DNA of 6,228 bases. Origin: DATFAS01 sp035254305. Its GTDB lineage: Bacteria > Bacillota > Bacilli > Aneurinibacillales > RAOX-1. The notes under the pieces were generated by a model. That model made no database searches and was not told the origin of the DNA. It saw only the letters and a list, made by a program, of their open reading frames with translations. The DNA is taken from positions 1 through 6,228 of the forward strand of contig DATFAS010000211.1 in the NCBI GenBank assembly GCA_035254305.1, in the 5' to 3' direction. Positions 1-5,259 of this stretch are shown one piece after another (within the stretch, counting starts at the first letter, position 1; every line of letters begins with the position of its first letter). Position numbers and translations under genes: made by a program.

Positions 1-1
1 T

Positions 2-199
2 CATCAGGTCGATGCTTTATATAAACACCTTTATAATGAGTTGATCGATATTATGAAGAACAATCCAGCTACGGTAGATCAGGGAACCCAATTTTTATTT
101 GTTACCCATTATCTGGAGAGAATTGGTGATCATGCTACAAACTTGGCAGAATGGGTTATTTACTTAGTGACGGGGAAGCTCGAAGAATTGAATGACTAA
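2..199 (+). CDS. phoU: PhoU, phosphate-signalling regulator (C-terminal part, truncated by window edge)
   Basis: Reading the frame that ends at the TAA at 197-199 gives 65 residues with no internal stop, entering from outside the window. The residues include YLERIGDHATNLAEW and end in YLVTGKLEELND. The ERIGDHATN segment is the conserved metal-contacting motif of the second three-helix repeat of PhoU, where Asp and His side chains bind a metal cluster, and the E-W-V-I-Y-L-V-T-G ending is typical of PhoU C-termini. PhoU is a cytoplasmic helical protein that couples the Pst phosphate ABC transporter to the PhoR/PhoP two-component system and restrains the Pho response when phosphate is plentiful. 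The pst genes usually lie just upstream, which cannot be seen here. The protein normally has about 215-230 residues, so roughly 70% is missing, due only to the window boundary. A PhoP-box-like array ahead of ppk1 (2824-2851) supports a phosphate-related context. Confidence 0.9.
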   Translation, partial: HQVDALYKHLYNELIDIMKNNPATVDQGTQFLFVTHYLERIGDHATNLAEWVIYLVTGKLEELND

Positions 200-223
200 T
201 CCTTTAAGATAAAATAATAGTTG

Positions 224-271
224 AAGGGGCTGTCGCAAAACTACTTTTTGAAGTAGCTAGCGATGCCCCTT
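224..271. terminator. Long hairpin between convergent phoU and MFS gene; probable bidirectional terminator or mobile-element-derived fold-back
   Basis: AAGGGGC (224-230) pairs with GCCCCTT (265-271), TCGC (233-236) with GCGA (260-263), and CTACTT (241-246) with AAGTAG (251-256) around a TTTG loop. The result is an almost continuous 48-base hairpin with small internal bulges. It lies 24 bases after the phoU stop and 75 bases beyond the stop of the oppositely oriented transporter gene, where a shared terminator would be expected. There is no U-tract on the plus strand. On the minus strand the following bases are T-rich but interrupted. The left arm (GGGGCTGTCGCAAAA) also resembles the ends of some Firmicute insertion sequences, so a MITE-like origin is possible. 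Confidence 0.5.
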
Positions 272-346
272 CGCTTGTTATCCTAGATTAGCCTCCCAAC
301 CAGTCTCTGTTATATTCTTGCCAAAAACATTGGGAATTTTACGTTT

Positions 347-1621
347 TTACAATGTAACCTTAACAGGCAAATCTTGCTTTTTTGACAAATTAAGTTGAGA
401 AGGGATTTGTAAAGAAACCATACTCGCCAACAGTAATAATAAGGTAGTGATACTATAGGCAACTAGATGGGTGCCAAAATGCTCATAGCTCCAACCCCCT
501 AGAAAAGAACCAATTGCTCCGCCGATTTGATGAATGAAATAGGCCCAACCATATAAAATACCTACCCATCTCACACCATAGATATCTCCCAGAATCGCAG
601 AAGAAAGTGCCGCACTGCCTGACCAAACCAAACCTCCAATCACAGCCACCAAATATAACTGCCATGGGGCGATCACCAAAACTAAACCTAAGAAACCTAA
701 TCCACGTACGAAGTAAATCACACTCAGCATATTACGACGAGGAATGCGATCTGAAATAGAACCCAAGAACAGCGTACTAATCATAGCAACAATACCAATC
801 ATCCCGACCCCAAACGATGCGGTGACATTAGAGAAGTGATGATCAGTCAGCATTGGCACACCATGCGATCCAAGTAGATTCATACTGAAGCCGCAGACAA
901 ACAGACCAAAAGATACTTTCCAAAACGGAAGTGTCTTGAGTGCTTCAGTCCAAGTGGAAAGAACAACAGGTTCCTGACTTTTATTACTGGATGAGCCTCC
1001 CTTGTTTCCTGGTAACGTATCGGCTCCCTCAGGTACTTCATCACGGATGACAAAAAGGGTGGAAGGGACAGCGATAAGGATAAAGAGGCCTGCGAGCAGC
1101 ATTAATGTGTTGCGCCACCCGACAAGATCAATAAACCATGTAAAAATCGGAGTCATGATGGCAATTCCTGCCATAGACCCAGTTGACAAGTAAAACAGTG
1201 CCTTTCCTCTTTGCCGTGTAAACCATCTACTGACCACTGGAGTGACTGTCACCGGACTGGTAAAAGCTAATCCCAATGAGAGTAACACGCCATAAGCCAT
1301 CGCAAAACTGAGTACGTCATGAGCATAATACGTCCAAATAATAGATAACACGACCAATCCCACACCGATCAGCAGAACGATGCGCGTTCCAAACCAATCC
1401 AACAGTCTCCCCGCCAACGGCATACCAATGCCATAGACCAACATGCCGATGGCAATAATGACCGAGAGTGTGGTTCTATCCATTCCTAAATCATTCAATA
1501 TTGGTTTTACAAACGGACCAATGCCCAATCTTGTCCCTACTGTTAATAACGTGAGAGCTGTGCTCACTGCTACAATGTTCCAGCCAAAATACCATTTTCC
1601 TTGTAATTGATTGCCACTCAC
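347..1621 (-). CDS. MFS transporter, 12 transmembrane helices, OFA/monocarboxylate-like
   Basis: A major facilitator superfamily secondary transporter of the cytoplasmic membrane, 424 aa from the preferred start. Twelve hydrophobic segments fall into two halves of six, separated by a polar loop at about residues 194-228 (rich in Gly, Ser, Lys). MFS motif A is visible after helix 2 (GRLLDWFGTRIVL, residues 73-85) and in degenerate form after helix 8 (GSISDRIPRRNML, about 287-299). The segment RWFTRQRGKALF before helix 5 resembles the RWFxxRRGxA signature of oxalate/formate and monocarboxylate-type MFS carriers, so an organic-anion substrate is plausible but not shown. The start is taken as GTG at 1621-1619, which has AGGAG five bases upstream. 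An in-frame ATG at 1642 would add seven residues but lacks a Shine-Dalgarno sequence, and the AGGAG would then lie inside the gene. It is divergent from the LysR gene, its likely regulator, whose effector may be the transported compound. Confidence 0.92.
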   Translation of the reverse strand: MSGNQLQGKWYFGWNIVAVSTALTLLTVGTRLGIGPFVKPILNDLGMDRTTLSVIIAIGMLVYGIGMPLAGRLLDWFGTRIVLLIGVGLVVLSIIWTYYAHDVLSFAMAYGVLLSLGLAFTSPVTVTPVVSRWFTRQRGKALFYLSTGSMAGIAIMTPIFTWFIDLVGWRNTLMLLAGLFILIAVPSTLFVIRDEVPEGADTLPGNKGGSSSNKSQEPVVLSTWTEALKTLPFWKVSFGLFVCGFSMNLLGSHGVPMLTDHHFSNVTASFGVGMIGIVAMISTLFLGSISDRIPRRNMLSVIYFVRGLGFLGLVLVIAPWQLYLVAVIGGLVWSGSAALSSAILGDIYGVRWVGILYGWAYFIHQIGGAIGSFLGGWSYEHFGTHLVAYSITTLLLLLASMVSLQIPSQLNLSKKQDLPVKVTL

Positions 1622-1626
1622 TTTTT

Positions 1627-1631
1627 CTCCT
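1627..1631 (-). promoter_or_regulatory. Ribosome binding site that favours the GTG start of the MFS gene
   Basis: On the minus strand AGGAG (1631 down to 1627) stands five bases before GTG at 1621-1619. The alternative ATG at 1642-1640 is preceded only by A/T-rich sequence with no purine-rich match to the 16S tail. This makes the GTG the more likely start. Confidence 0.65.
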
Positions 1632-1690
1632 TCTTTCCCCATTTTTCGTTAAAAATAATTCAACTACTCCCTCTCTTCTCTGTATAAAGC

Positions 1691-1696
1691 ATTATA
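1691..1696 (-). promoter_or_regulatory. Candidate -10 box for the MFS gene
   Basis: On the minus strand there is a perfect TATAAT (1696 down to 1691), about 70 bases before the GTG start. At the expected -35 distance (about 1719-1714) only TTTTCT is found, so the promoter would be weak alone, as expected where a LysR-type activator assists. A TTGAAC at 1707-1702 is too close to serve this box. Confidence 0.4.
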
Positions 1697-1707
1697 ATAT
1701 AGTTCAA

Positions 1708-1737
1708 TTGATAAGAAAAATATATATATGGTATGAT
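1708..1737 (+). promoter_or_regulatory. Candidate extended -10 promoter of the lysR gene
   Basis: TTGATA (1708-1713) and TATGAT (1732-1737) are separated by 18 bases, and TG at 1729-1730 supplies an extended -10 element. Transcription would begin near 1744, about 40 bases before the lysR ATG. A perfect TATAAT at 1741-1746 is an alternative -10 but has no recognisable -35. The element lies back-to-back with the candidate transporter promoter; the palindrome TCAATTGA (1704-1711) sits between their core boxes and overlaps the -35, a position where a LysR protein could control both directions. Confidence 0.45.
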
Positions 1738-1767
1738 GGCTATAATAGTTACTTATATCTGAGCCTT

Positions 1768-1773
1768 AGGTGG
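1768..1773 (+). promoter_or_regulatory. Ribosome binding site deciding the lysR start
   Basis: AGGTGG precedes ATG at 1785 by 11 bases, at the long end of the usual range. An upstream in-frame GTG at 1770 overlaps this site and has no site of its own, and would add five residues ahead of the MELRQL start that LysR proteins normally show. Confidence 0.6.
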
Positions 1774-1784
1774 TCATTGAATTC

Positions 1785-2699
1785 ATGGAACTTAGACAGC
1801 TAACTTACTTCGTCGAGGTAGCAAGGCTTAACAATTATACAAGAGCGGCTGAACGGCTAAAGATAGCCCAACCGGCGCTATCGCAACAGATCGGTAATTT
1901 GGAACAGGAACTCGGTGTTAAGCTCTTTAAACGAAACGGGCGAGGAGTAACACTAACAGAGTATGGGAAGCAATTTTATATTGGTGCTGAAAAAACCTTG
2001 GCTGAGGCGCAAAGAGCAAAAGACTCAGTTAAAGAGTTCATAAACTACCCGCAAGGCAAAATTATCGTAGGAGCGCTAGAATCTTTAGTACAAACTAGGT
2101 TGCCAAGTTTGCTGGTAGCGTTCGGGAAAGAATACCCTGAAATCAAGGTGTTTTTAAGGGAGAATACTACGGAACCGATGCTAGAAGATCTCCAAAAGGG
2201 AGAATTAGATGTCGCACTGGGTCACTCATTGGATGTTAAGTACTCACCGAATTTGGTAAGGTTAGCAACTCAGACGGGGATTTGCTCAAAAGCTCTATAT
2301 CAAGATGAATTGGTTTTAGTTGTCGCGAAAGGACATCCACTGGAGAAGAGAAAAACAATTTCTATCGGAGAACTTAGGGGAGAATCATTCGTATTCTTTA
2401 AGGAGGGGTCTGGAATTCGTTCACAATTAATGGCGAAGTGCATTAGTGAAGGTTTCGAGCCGCTTATCGCCTATGAGTGCGCCTCTCCACGAACCTTGGT
2501 AGCAAAGGGGCTAGGCATTTCGATACTCCCACGTTTGATGGCGGAGTCTCCGGGACCAACCGTTTCAATTTTACCCTTGGATCCTCCTCTTTCACGTTGG
2601 GTTTCTGTCTTTTACCTTGAAGGACGCTATATCTCGCCGTGCACTGAGGTTTTTTTGCGTTTTGTGGAAAAACACCTTGTTTCCGAAATCGAATGCTAA
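1785..2699 (+). CDS. LysR-family transcriptional regulator
   Basis: A complete 304-residue LysR-type regulator, the usual family length. The N-terminal winged helix-turn-helix occupies about residues 1-60: MELRQLTYFVEVA, then TRAAERLKIAQPALSQQIGNLE with the recognition helix around residues 28-40, then the wing LGVKLFKRNGRGVTLTEYG. A linker helix follows (about 62-88), then a periplasmic-binding-protein-like effector domain from about residue 91 (GKIIVGALES) to the end, containing DVALGHS and GLGISILPRLM, both typical of that fold. Family members bind DNA as tetramers, respond to a small metabolite and commonly regulate a divergently transcribed neighbour, here the MFS transporter. The start is the ATG at 1785, chosen for the upstream AGGTGG and the canonical N-terminus. 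The effector cannot be read from sequence. No clear intrinsic terminator follows the stop codon. Confidence 0.96.
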   Translation: MELRQLTYFVEVARLNNYTRAAERLKIAQPALSQQIGNLEQELGVKLFKRNGRGVTLTEYGKQFYIGAEKTLAEAQRAKDSVKEFINYPQGKIIVGALESLVQTRLPSLLVAFGKEYPEIKVFLRENTTEPMLEDLQKGELDVALGHSLDVKYSPNLVRLATQTGICSKALYQDELVLVVAKGHPLEKRKTISIGELRGESFVFFKEGSGIRSQLMAKCISEGFEPLIAYECASPRTLVAKGLGISILPRLMAESPGPTVSILPLDPPLSRWVSVFYLEGRYISPCTEVFLRFVEKHLVSEIEC

Positions 2700-2716
2700 G
2701 AATAAGCCGATCCTTC

Positions 2717-2742
2717 TGAACTGAACCCCAATTGTTAGACAC
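2717..2742. mobile_element. Possible solitary IS3-family terminus
   Basis: The stretch begins TGAACTGAACCCCAATTG and continues TTAGACAC. This resembles, from memory, the terminal inverted repeats of many IS3/IS150-group elements, which start with TG and carry a TGxxCTGxxCCCCAATTGTTxGACA-like pattern. The orientation would put the body of the element to the right, towards ppk1, but no transposase sequence and no matching opposite end are found before the ppk1 promoter. It would thus be a remnant. It lies 18 bases after the lysR stop. The identification rests on similarity alone. Confidence 0.35.
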
Positions 2743-2823
2743 AACTACTTGAATTAGATCAAGGAATCGGGTTTATCACCACTCTTTTTTTAGAACTCGA
2801 TAATAGTTAAGTTATTAAATAAA

Positions 2824-2851
2824 TTTACCAAACCTTAACAATGAATTAACA
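2824..2851 (+). promoter_or_regulatory. PhoP box: three direct repeats upstream of ppk1
   Basis: TTTACC (2824-2829), TTAACA (2835-2840) and TTAACA (2846-2851) recur with exactly 5 bases between them, one per 11 bp, on the same face of the helix. This matches the TT(A/T/C)A(C/T)A direct-repeat motif bound by PhoP in Bacillus and in clostridia. The last repeat ends 9 bases before a TATAAT box (2861-2866), placing the array at about -49 to -22 relative to the likely transcription start, the usual position for PhoP activation. A weaker fourth hexamer, TATTAA (2813-2818), keeps the same phase. It implies induction of ppk1 under phosphate limitation. Confidence 0.7.
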
Positions 2852-2860
2852 TTGCTCCTC

Positions 2861-2866
2861 TATAAT
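2861..2866 (+). promoter_or_regulatory. -10 box of the ppk1 promoter
   Basis: A perfect TATAAT 37 bases before the ppk1 ATG. The position 17 bases upstream (2838-2843) reads AACAAT and does not resemble a -35 box, while PhoP-type repeats cover this region. That combination suggests an activator-dependent SigA promoter. Transcription would start near 2873, giving a leader of about 30 bases. Confidence 0.65.
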
Positions 2867-2890
2867 AGACAAAAACCAATAATTGTTAAA

Positions 2891-2897
2891 AGAGGGA
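2891..2897 (+). promoter_or_regulatory. Ribosome binding site deciding the ppk1 start
   Basis: AGAGGGA, with GAGG ending 8 bases before ATG at 2904. An upstream in-frame TTG at 2883 would place this site inside the gene, so the ATG is preferred. Confidence 0.6.
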
Positions 2898-2903
2898 CCT
2901 GTT

Positions 2904-5003
2904 ATGGGAAGCAATCAACAAGTTTTATCTATTTCACAAGTATATAATAATCGGGAAAATTTTATCAATCGGGAGCTTAGTTGGTTAGCATTTAATGAGA
3001 GAGTGCTAGAAGAAGCGATGGATGACACAAATCCACTCATGGAACGATTAAAATTTTTAGGAATTACAGCATCTAACCTAGACGAATTTTTTATGGTAAG
3101 AGTAGCCAATCTAAAAGTTCAGGTGAAGGAAGGCTATATTATACCGGAAAACAAAGCAGGGCTTACGCCATGGCAACAGCTTCAAGCCATAGATCAAAGA
3201 ACTCACGCCATGGTGTCTAGAATCTATGAAGAGCTGCATTCCAAATTAATTCCAGCACTAAATCAGGAAGGGATTGAGTTTGTTCACCCACAAGATTTGA
3301 ACATAGAGCAAGAGGAATTTGCCCATTCCTATTTTCATAAACGCTTATTTCCGGTTTTAACACCAATGGCGATTGATTCAAGTAGACCTTTTCCGATGTT
3401 AATTAATCGATCCTTGAATTTAGCCGTTCATTTGCGTAAACAAGTTAATGGTAGACATACAGACTTGTTTGCCGTGGTTCCAGTACCCGCATTATTTCCT
3501 CGCTATATCGAGCTTCCTGCAGAGGAACATAAACATCAATATATTTTGTTGGAACAGATAATTTGCAATTATATGACTAATTTATTTCCTGGAAATACTA
3601 TTATCTCTGTACATCCTTTTCGGATTACTATAGAAGCTAGTTTGCCTTTAAAGGAAGATGTAGATGACCTGCTTGAAGAGATTGAAAAAGAATTAAAAAA
3701 GAGAAAGCTTGGCTCTGCAGTCCGATTAGAGGTTGATGAACGGATGAATGATGTGGTTAAGGAATTTCTAAGAGAAAGTCTAGAGTGTGAGGATGGGGAT
3801 ATTTATACGGTCAAAGGCCCGCTGGATCTTACATTTCTGATTCAGTTTGCACTTAAGCCTGGGTTTGAGCACTTGCTTAATGAGCCTCTTTATCCTCAAC
3901 CACCACAGGAATTAATAGGTGAAAGTAATAATATATTTGATGCGATTTTAAAAAAAGATATTTTATTGCATCATCCCTACGAGTCCTTCGATCCTGTTGT
4001 GCATTTCATCTGCACGGCAGCGGAGGACCCAGAGGTATTAGCGATTAAGCAGACCCTTTATCGTGTTGGGGTTAATTCTCCTATTGTAGAAGCGTTAGCG
4101 AAGGCAGCTGAAAATGGTAAGCAGGTGATGGTGTTAGTGGAGCTTAAGGCCCGTTTTGATGAGGAAAATAATATTGTATGGGCTAAAAAGTTAGAGGAAT
4201 CAGGATGCCATGTTATATATGGGCTTGTTGGGCTCAAGACACACTGTAAGATTACAATGGTCGTAAGAAAAGTTGGGGATGTAATTAAGCGATTTGTCCA
4301 TCTTGGGACAGGCAATTATAACGCAGGTACAGCTAAGCTCTACACAGACCTTGGATTACTGACAAGTCGAGAAGACATAGGAGAAGACGCGACAATCTTC
4401 TTTAATCATTTAACAGGGTATGCCAGTACACCTTCTCTTAAGCAATTGGCCATTTCCCCGAATGGAATCCAACAAAGGCTCCTTGCATTAATTGAAAATG
4501 AAATTCGGTGTAGTACAGTGGATAAGCCGGGTTATATCATTGCAAAAATGAATTCTTTAACAGATAAAGAGATGATTCAGGCCTTATTTGCTGCTTCTGC
4601 TTCTGGGGTTAAGATTGATTTAATTATCCGCGGGATCTGTTGTTTGAAACCGGGAATTCCAGGAATCAGTGAAAATATTCGAGTGTTCAGTATTATAGAT
4701 CGTTTCCTAGAACATAGCCGTATTTATTATTTTCAGAATGGAGGAAATGAACAGTTATTTCTATCTAGTGCAGATTGGATGACAAGAAACCTGAAAAACC
4801 GTGTAGAAATACTATTTCCCATACAAACTTCAAAGCATAAAGAAAGAATCAAAGGAATCCTCTCCGCTTGTCTTCATGATAATGTGAAGGCAAGGCAATT
4901 AATGTCTGATGGCCAATATGTGAGAGTAGTGAATGAGGAACCTCCGCTTAGAAGCCAACTATTTCTTCACGAATTAGCAAGCTCACGCATTCATAGATGC
5001 TGA
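2904..5003 (+). CDS. ppk1: Polyphosphate kinase 1 (EC 2.7.4.1)
   Basis: Complete, 699 residues, against 688 in E. coli. PPK1 transfers the gamma phosphate of ATP onto inorganic polyphosphate, reversibly, through a phosphohistidine intermediate. All four domains are present in order: N-terminal domain (FINRELSWLAFNERVLEEA at 20-38, ASNLDEFFMVR at 56-66), head domain (roughly 119-325), and two phospholipase-D-like catalytic domains. Catalytic and ligand residues, by comparison with the E. coli enzyme: Asn58 for adenine binding (NLDEFF), Arg387 (QTLYRVG) and Arg417 (ELKARFDEENN) for magnesium/phosphate contact, His447 in THCK as the phosphorylated histidine, and His604 in LEHSR as the second catalytic histidine. 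HLGTGNYNAGTAKLYTD and SSADWMTRNLKNRVE are family signatures. The gene stands alone between a PhoP-regulated-looking promoter and a strong terminator. No frameshift or missing catalytic residue is seen, so it should be active. Confidence 0.98.
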   Translation: MGSNQQVLSISQVYNNRENFINRELSWLAFNERVLEEAMDDTNPLMERLKFLGITASNLDEFFMVRVANLKVQVKEGYIIPENKAGLTPWQQLQAIDQRTHAMVSRIYEELHSKLIPALNQEGIEFVHPQDLNIEQEEFAHSYFHKRLFPVLTPMAIDSSRPFPMLINRSLNLAVHLRKQVNGRHTDLFAVVPVPALFPRYIELPAEEHKHQYILLEQIICNYMTNLFPGNTIISVHPFRITIEASLPLKEDVDDLLEEIEKELKKRKLGSAVRLEVDERMNDVVKEFLRESLECEDGDIYTVKGPLDLTFLIQFALKPGFEHLLNEPLYPQPPQELIGESNNIFDAILKKDILLHHPYESFDPVVHFICTAAEDPEVLAIKQTLYRVGVNSPIVEALAKAAENGKQVMVLVELKARFDEENNIVWAKKLEESGCHVIYGLVGLKTHCKITMVVRKVGDVIKRFVHLGTGNYNAGTAKLYTDLGLLTSREDIGEDATIFFNHLTGYASTPSLKQLAISPNGIQQRLLALIENEIRCSTVDKPGYIIAKMNSLTDKEMIQALFAASASGVKIDLIIRGICCLKPGIPGISENIRVFSIIDRFLEHSRIYYFQNGGNEQLFLSSADWMTRNLKNRVEILFPIQTSKHKERIKGILSACLHDNVKARQLMSDGQYVRVVNEEPPLRSQLFLHELASSRIHRC

Positions 5004-5036
5004 AGGACGAAAATAAATATAGGATAAGTGAAAGTT

Positions 5037-5073
5037 GAGTGGTAGAAATGCAATCCTACCACTCTTATTTTTT
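5037..5073 (+). terminator. Rho-independent terminator of ppk1
   Basis: GAGTGGTAG (5037-5045) pairs perfectly with CTACCACTC (5056-5064) across a 10-base loop, and TTATTTTTT (5065-5073) follows directly. It begins 34 bases after the ppk1 stop, so ppk1 appears to be a single-gene transcript and the downstream DUF155 gene needs its own promoter. Confidence 0.93.
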
Positions 5074-5109
5074 ACTCGAATGTGTTAACTGATTCTTAAA
5101 AAATGACCC

Positions 5110-5139
5110 TTGCTGTTTTGAAATGATTAAATGTAAAAT
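5110..5139 (+). promoter_or_regulatory. Candidate promoter downstream of the ppk1 terminator
   Basis: TTGCTG (5110-5115) and TAAAAT (5134-5139), 18 bases apart, are the best SigA-like pair between the ppk1 terminator and the next genes. Transcription would start near 5146, leading into the strong ribosome binding site at 5154 and onward into the DUF155 gene. The region is A/T-rich, so the match could be chance. Confidence 0.3.
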
Positions 5140-5153
5140 TTTAGTAAATGATG

Positions 5154-5159
5154 AGGAGG
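5154..5159 (+). promoter_or_regulatory. Strong ribosome binding site ahead of a broken reading frame
   Basis: AGGAGG, a perfect Shine-Dalgarno core, is 6 bases before ATG at 5166. The frame it serves stops after two codons (ATG AAT TAA). Such a good site in front of a two-codon frame suggests that a real gene once started here. Confidence 0.6.
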
Positions 5160-5165
5160 AATAGA

Positions 5166-5216
5166 ATGAATTAAACCTTTGTTCTCGATACACCTATGCG
5201 AATGGAAGATCCTTAG
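5166..5216 (+). pseudogene. N-terminal remnant resembling a PIN/PhoH-like protein
   Basis: Reading from ATG 5166 through the in-frame stop gives MN*TFVLDTPMRMEDP and then another stop (TAG, 5214-5216). PIN-domain PhoH-like ATPases of Firmicutes begin with something like MxKTFVLDTNVLLHDP. The FVLDT block, with its first catalytic Asp, and the DP pair seven residues after that Asp's Thr neighbour region occur with the same spacing. The codon-3 stop TAA is one base from AAA (Lys), the residue expected there. A perfect AGGAGG lies in front. The rest of the protein (usually about 430 residues) is absent; the frame breaks about 50 bases in and the DUF155 gene starts 43 bases later. The identification relies on about 15 residues, so coincidence is possible. 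An alternative reading is a two-codon leader peptide for the downstream gene. Confidence 0.42.
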
Positions 5217-5259
5217 AGATTGTGAAAATGACCAACCTTGGTAGAAAAGAGTGTTGAAA

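Noticed and set aside
1002..1193. A 63-residue plus-strand open frame inside the transporter gene
   Set aside because: It lies wholly antisense within the conserved MFS coding sequence and its translation resembles no family; it is a shadow frame.
2464..2742. A 92-residue minus-strand open frame overlapping the end of lysR
   Set aside because: It mostly mirrors the lysR coding sequence, and its translation is basic and low in structure; no start signal is seen.
2748..2790. Possible lysR terminator: CTTGA/TCAAG dyad followed by a T-run at 2784-2791
   Set aside because: The stem is only 5 bp and A/T-rich, and the T-run begins about 20 bases after it, so it does not fit an intrinsic terminator.
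4058..4315. An 85-residue minus-strand open frame inside ppk1
   Set aside because: It is antisense to the PPK1 catalytic region, including the phosphohistidine motif, and shows no protein-like features or ribosome binding site.
5085..5101. A second PhoP-like pair, TTAACT-N5-TTAAAA, after the ppk1 terminator
   Set aside because: Only two hexamers, both imperfect, in A/T-rich DNA and 32 bases from the nearest plausible -10 box, unlike the tight geometry at ppk1. It is too weak to call.
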